Source: Akkermansia muciniphila
GTDB taxonomy: Bacteria; Verrucomicrobiota; Verrucomicrobiia; Verrucomicrobiales; V1-33
Assembly (NCBI GenBank): GCA_943331195.2
Contig: CALQKQ020000232.1
Span: forward strand, 1-6,300
Length of the DNA: 6,300 nucleotides
Reading direction: 5' to 3'
The notes under the pieces were generated by a model. It saw only the letters and a program-made list of their open reading frames with translations. It was not told where the DNA came from and did no database searches. Within the stretch, counting starts at the first letter, position 1. Each line of letters begins with the position of its first letter. Of the stretch, positions 5,601 to 6,300 are shown in pieces. Both the position numbers and the translations under genes were made by a program.

Positions 5601-6300
5601 TCACCCACATTTCCAAGGTCACTTCCCCCGTGCCCCCTAGCTCCTTGGCGTGGCTGCTCAGCAAGCGATTAGGCAGGTCCACATAGGCCTCGCTGCCACT
5701 GCCCCCCCCGGGCAAACTCAGGCTGCTGCCCGTCCAACTGCTGTTGGCCCCCTTCACCATCCCATGCCCATAGCCCGCACTGTCTCGCACCACCGTCCCC
5801 GACCCATCCCCAAAACTCCAGCGGTGAATCGGACCGCTCCCCGCCGCCTGCGCCACCGCCACCGTCGCCGGAAACGCCCCGCTCTCTTGCGTATAATTCT
5901 GCAACACCTGCCCCGCCGTGAGCGCCCCATCGTGAATCCGCACCTTGGCCAAACGCAGCGTCCCCCGATTCGCCGGCTCCACAGTCACCCCATCCCCCGT
6001 CATCTGCGCCCCCAGCAACATCGGACCAGCATGCGTCGTCAACACCCCAGCATTTTCCGAGGCGTTCAACACCCCATCCACATAAACCAACGTGTCATTC
6101 GGATCCGCCCCCCCTCCCTCGACATCTGGCCCCGTGTGCACCCACGCCAGGTGATGCCACGTCCCCACCTCCGGAGGCACCGCCCCCGCCCATCCCAGAT
6201 CCGGCCCCCCCCATTGCCCCAGCGCTCCCCAAGCCGGATGCCCCCCGTAGAGACACGAATAATTGCTGCCGTCCCCTCCCCCGCGCTTGCCCCACGCCAA
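2611..6300 (-). CDS. Giant secreted LamG / TSP3-repeat modular protein, N-terminus cut by window edge
   Basis: This is the 3' part of a long gene. The TTG at the right edge is just an internal codon, and the true start and any signal peptide lie outside the window. Residues counted from the edge: 1-140, second half of a LamG (concanavalin-A-like) module (WHHLAWVH at 48, VYVDG at 72); 157-399, LamG 2; 407-515, five DxDxDG calcium loops; 533-784, LamG 3; 824-910, four more loops; 920-1158, LamG 4; 1161-1229, a short beta domain with TYTVESSADL and FYRVRL, a C-terminal type common in Verrucomicrobiota exoproteins. LamG modules usually bind glycans or proteins, and TSP3 repeats bind calcium and form stiff linkers, so a surface adhesin or scaffold role is inferred. 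No catalytic domain is visible, though one could lie upstream. The C-terminus has no hydrophobic or basic sorting tail. The gene is closed by its own terminator. Cysteines are rare: five in 1229 residues. Confidence 0.93.
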   Translation of the reverse strand: MAWGKRGGGDGSNYSCLYGGHPAWGALGQWGGPDLGWAGAVPPEVGTWHHLAWVHTGPDVEGGGADPNDTLVYVDGVLNASENAGVLTTHAGPMLLGAQMTGDGVTVEPANRGTLRLAKVRIHDGALTAGQVLQNYTQESGAFPATVAVAQAAGSGPIHRWSFGDGSGTVVRDSAGYGHGMVKGANSSWTGSSLSLPGGGSGSEAYVDLPNRLLSSHAKELGGTGEVTLEMWVTVTGNRTWSRIFDFGSTSGNEIVGPGGAGEGWDYLFLSAQEGGNTGRNVLSLRHNDALGNGPLGAGGALNVNPAFGYDTASFGTARHLAVVWKDQEFIGLYEEGQLVRELRPGDIKMVQLNDVNCWLGRSTWLGDQNLQGELDEFRLYDRALSAGEILQDRADGPDGVLPLPPDGDGDGLPNWYERQYASATVDAAVPGQAGLDGDGDGRSNLEEFQGGTNPNLADSDGDGLADGQELVRGTNPLVADSDGDSLSDGAEVNTYLTNPLAVDSDSDGYGDAQEVGAGSNPNDANSIPVLFLAERYSFTGTEGAAAEGAVVMDSISGRRGYVRGAGASWTQGGLALPGGASQSAPYVDLPNGMVSRFARAKGGRGTVTLEGWVTINSNPEAGWQRILDVGSSAPGKRLGETFGPGRSWGGYDAGQDYLMIAGARGNDVQLRRVDWTNNDATGAPGNSMATDSAAREGTLEVPLHFVLTYDESSAKLRYFENGVLVSETAGNLKLDSLNDVNCWLGRSNWLGDRNLSGSFDEFRVYAGAFSDADVVKSFAKGPDSLPNGSNPATDITTLKITNANGWPEWWMDRNPSLPPSGSDLDGDGLTALQELGRGSDPSKADSDGDGLSDAVENNSAVFASSGNPGTSPSDPDTDHDGLADGAEVAAGSDPFDVDSDGDLALDGADGAPLSAEPVAQGPAHRWTFNDLPEGAIANGTVSADSVAGAGFEAVVRGEGASAALGGVVLPGGANNDTSPWIDLPNQLISKQTRVTLVGWFAVNGYSGDWSRFVDFGDSGGLEVPPAGISGGTDYLVYSVQRGADGGLQRFGLKENPTESIYDFTFPTVLGEEIFISMTVDSSPGDCSVYTVYRDGMFQCEVAGGQYALSSINDVNNWLGRSQYAGDSTLNGQFQEFRIYNGALNAKAIKRLYANGPDNSFVVTGSRVVGAEVEVTWNSRANLTYTVESSADLVAWTAEQANVPATGTSTTLAVPLGGGQRFYRVRLDE
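2614..2820 (-). other. C-terminal beta domain of the large protein
   Basis: Residues 1161-1229 form a compact, strand-rich, probably Ig/FnIII-like domain: VVGAEVEVTWNSRANLTYTV, then ESSADLVAWT, and a final GGGQRFYRVRLDE. The 'ESS-DL--WT ... FYRV' pattern is a recurrent C-terminus in Verrucomicrobiota exported proteins. Its function is unknown; a structural cap or a recognition signal for export or anchoring is a guess. No PEP-CTERM-like motif or transmembrane tail is present. Confidence 0.6.
2827..3543 (-). repeat. LamG module 4 (third copy of NDVNxWLGRS-type module)
   Basis: Residues 920-1158. It has HRWTFNDLPEG (925-935), DSVAGAGF (945-952), WIDLPNQLIS (981-990), LVGWFAVNG (997-1005), WSRFVDFGDS (1010-1019), DYLVYSV (1034-1040), NDVNNWLGRS (1113-1122) and FQEFRIYNGALN (1134-1145). 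It is the most diverged of the three copies: Asn replaces the Cys of the NDVNCWLG signature, and the DEF triplet reads QEF. It alone has a Cys pair (1087 and 1100) around a VYTVYRDGMFQ hairpin, which could form a disulfide in a secreted protein. Confidence 0.85.
3571..3831 (-). repeat. TSP3-type calcium-binding repeat block 2 (four loops)
   Basis: Residues 824-910. Loops with Asp at positions 1, 3 and 5 lie at 824-835, 846-857, 877-888 and 899-910, spaced 22, 31 and 22 residues apart. The first three end in Glu at position 12; the last has Asp910 there and Leu904 instead of Gly at position 6, so it is the most degenerate. GSDP turns replace the GTNP turns of block 1. The 31-residue spacing comes from a Ser/Asn/Gly/Pro-rich insertion between loops two and three. 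The bases coding for the loops are themselves repetitive (recurring ccatcgccgtcgctgtccgc-like stretches on the plus strand). Confidence 0.88.
3949..4704 (-). repeat. LamG module 3 (second copy of NDVNxWLGRS-type module)
   Basis: Residues 533-784. Landmarks match module 2: RYSFTGTEG (536-544), DSISGRRGYVRG (554-565), YVDLPNGMVS (587-596), EGWVTI (611-616), WQRILDVGS (624-632), DYLMIAG (657-663), HFVLTYDESS (705-714), NDVNCWLGRS (739-748) and FDEFRVYAGAFS (760-771). It is followed by a linker containing NGWPEWWMD, related to the DGLPNWYE segment that opens calcium block 1. That suggests the LamG-plus-TSP3 unit duplicated as a whole. Confidence 0.85.
4756..5082 (-). repeat. TSP3-type calcium-binding repeat block 1 (five loops)
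   Basis: Residues 407-515. Five 12-residue EF-hand-like loops, D-x-D-x-D-G-x5-E, lie at 407-418, 437-448, 459-470, 481-492 and 504-515. Every one ends in Glu at position 12. Loop starts are spaced 30, 22, 22 and 23 residues apart, and linkers carry the GTNP or TNP turn typical of bacterial TSP3 repeats (Pfam TSP3_bac). Loop four has Ser486 in place of the usual Gly at position 6. Calcium binding follows from the family; it is not shown here. The block would form a rigid rod between LamG 2 and LamG 3. Confidence 0.9.
5104..5832 (-). repeat. LamG module 2 (first copy of NDVNxWLGRS-type module)
   Basis: Residues 157-399. The order is: entry strand PIHRWSFGDGSGT (157-169); DSAGYGHG, the usual 'residue then G' turn; SLPGGGSGSEAYVDLPN (195-211); EMWVTV (230-235); WSRIFDFGS (241-249); DYLFLS (266-271); HLAVVWKD (320-327); NDVNCWLGRS (354-363); and LDEFRLYDRALS (375-386). 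Modules 3 and 4 share the same landmarks in the same order, so the three are diverged internal duplicates. It contains a 20-base stretch (5216-5235) identical to one in module 3. Confidence 0.85.
5881..6300 (-). other. LamG-like module 1 (C-terminal half only)
   Basis: Residues 1-140 of the visible protein. Typical late-strand LamG features are WHHLAWVH (48-55), VYVDGVLNAS (72-81) and a closing LRLAKVRIHDGAL helix-strand segment (115-127), followed by QVLQNY. It is a more ordinary LamG than the other three: it lacks the NDVNxWLGRS signature and the DLPN strand. It therefore probably belongs to a different LamG subfamily from modules 2-4. Its first half is beyond the window edge. Confidence 0.75.

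Overview
The window looks like chromosomal DNA from a GC-rich member of the Verrucomicrobiota, or less likely the related Planctomycetota. The basis is gene content: a very long secreted protein of LamG-type modules mixed with bacterial TSP3 calcium-binding repeats, a secreted PQQ-type beta-propeller with a WPTYRGPQGDGTT-like N-terminus, and a DUF6807 ('PmoA') protein. All three main genes are on the minus strand. Their coding strands are markedly G-rich, so the plus strand shows many C-runs. No species-level assignment is possible from this sequence alone.

Layout in the direction of transcription (right to left). Positions 6300-2611 hold the 3' part of a large gene whose start lies beyond the right edge. 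The 1229 visible residues contain half a LamG module, a second LamG module, five calcium-loop repeats, a third LamG module, four more calcium-loop repeats, a fourth LamG module and a short C-terminal beta domain. It ends at a TAG, followed 30 nt later by a textbook intrinsic terminator (2580-2549: 10-bp perfect stem, 4-nt loop, T8). After a 105-bp gap with a plausible ribosome binding site comes a two-gene unit: an exported PQQ-like beta-propeller protein (2443-1151) and, 32 nt further on, an exported DUF6807 protein (1118-162).

The left edge (1-161) is ambiguous. A plus-strand frame is open from base 1 to a TGA at 226-228 and reads like the C-terminus of a protein entering from the left. On the minus strand, an AGGAGG followed 8 nt later by GTG could start another gene running off the left edge. 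At most one of these is likely to be real.

Functional reading: all three main products look extracytoplasmic. The large protein is probably a cell-surface or secreted carbohydrate- or protein-binding adhesin or scaffold, stiffened by calcium; no catalytic domain is visible. The propeller/DUF6807 pair is a separate transcription unit, and a role in periplasmic sugar metabolism is only an inference. I found no RNA gene, CRISPR array, IS element or defence system, and nothing that amounts to a clearly new biological system. The most notable content is the modular architecture of the large protein and the propeller/DUF6807 pair.
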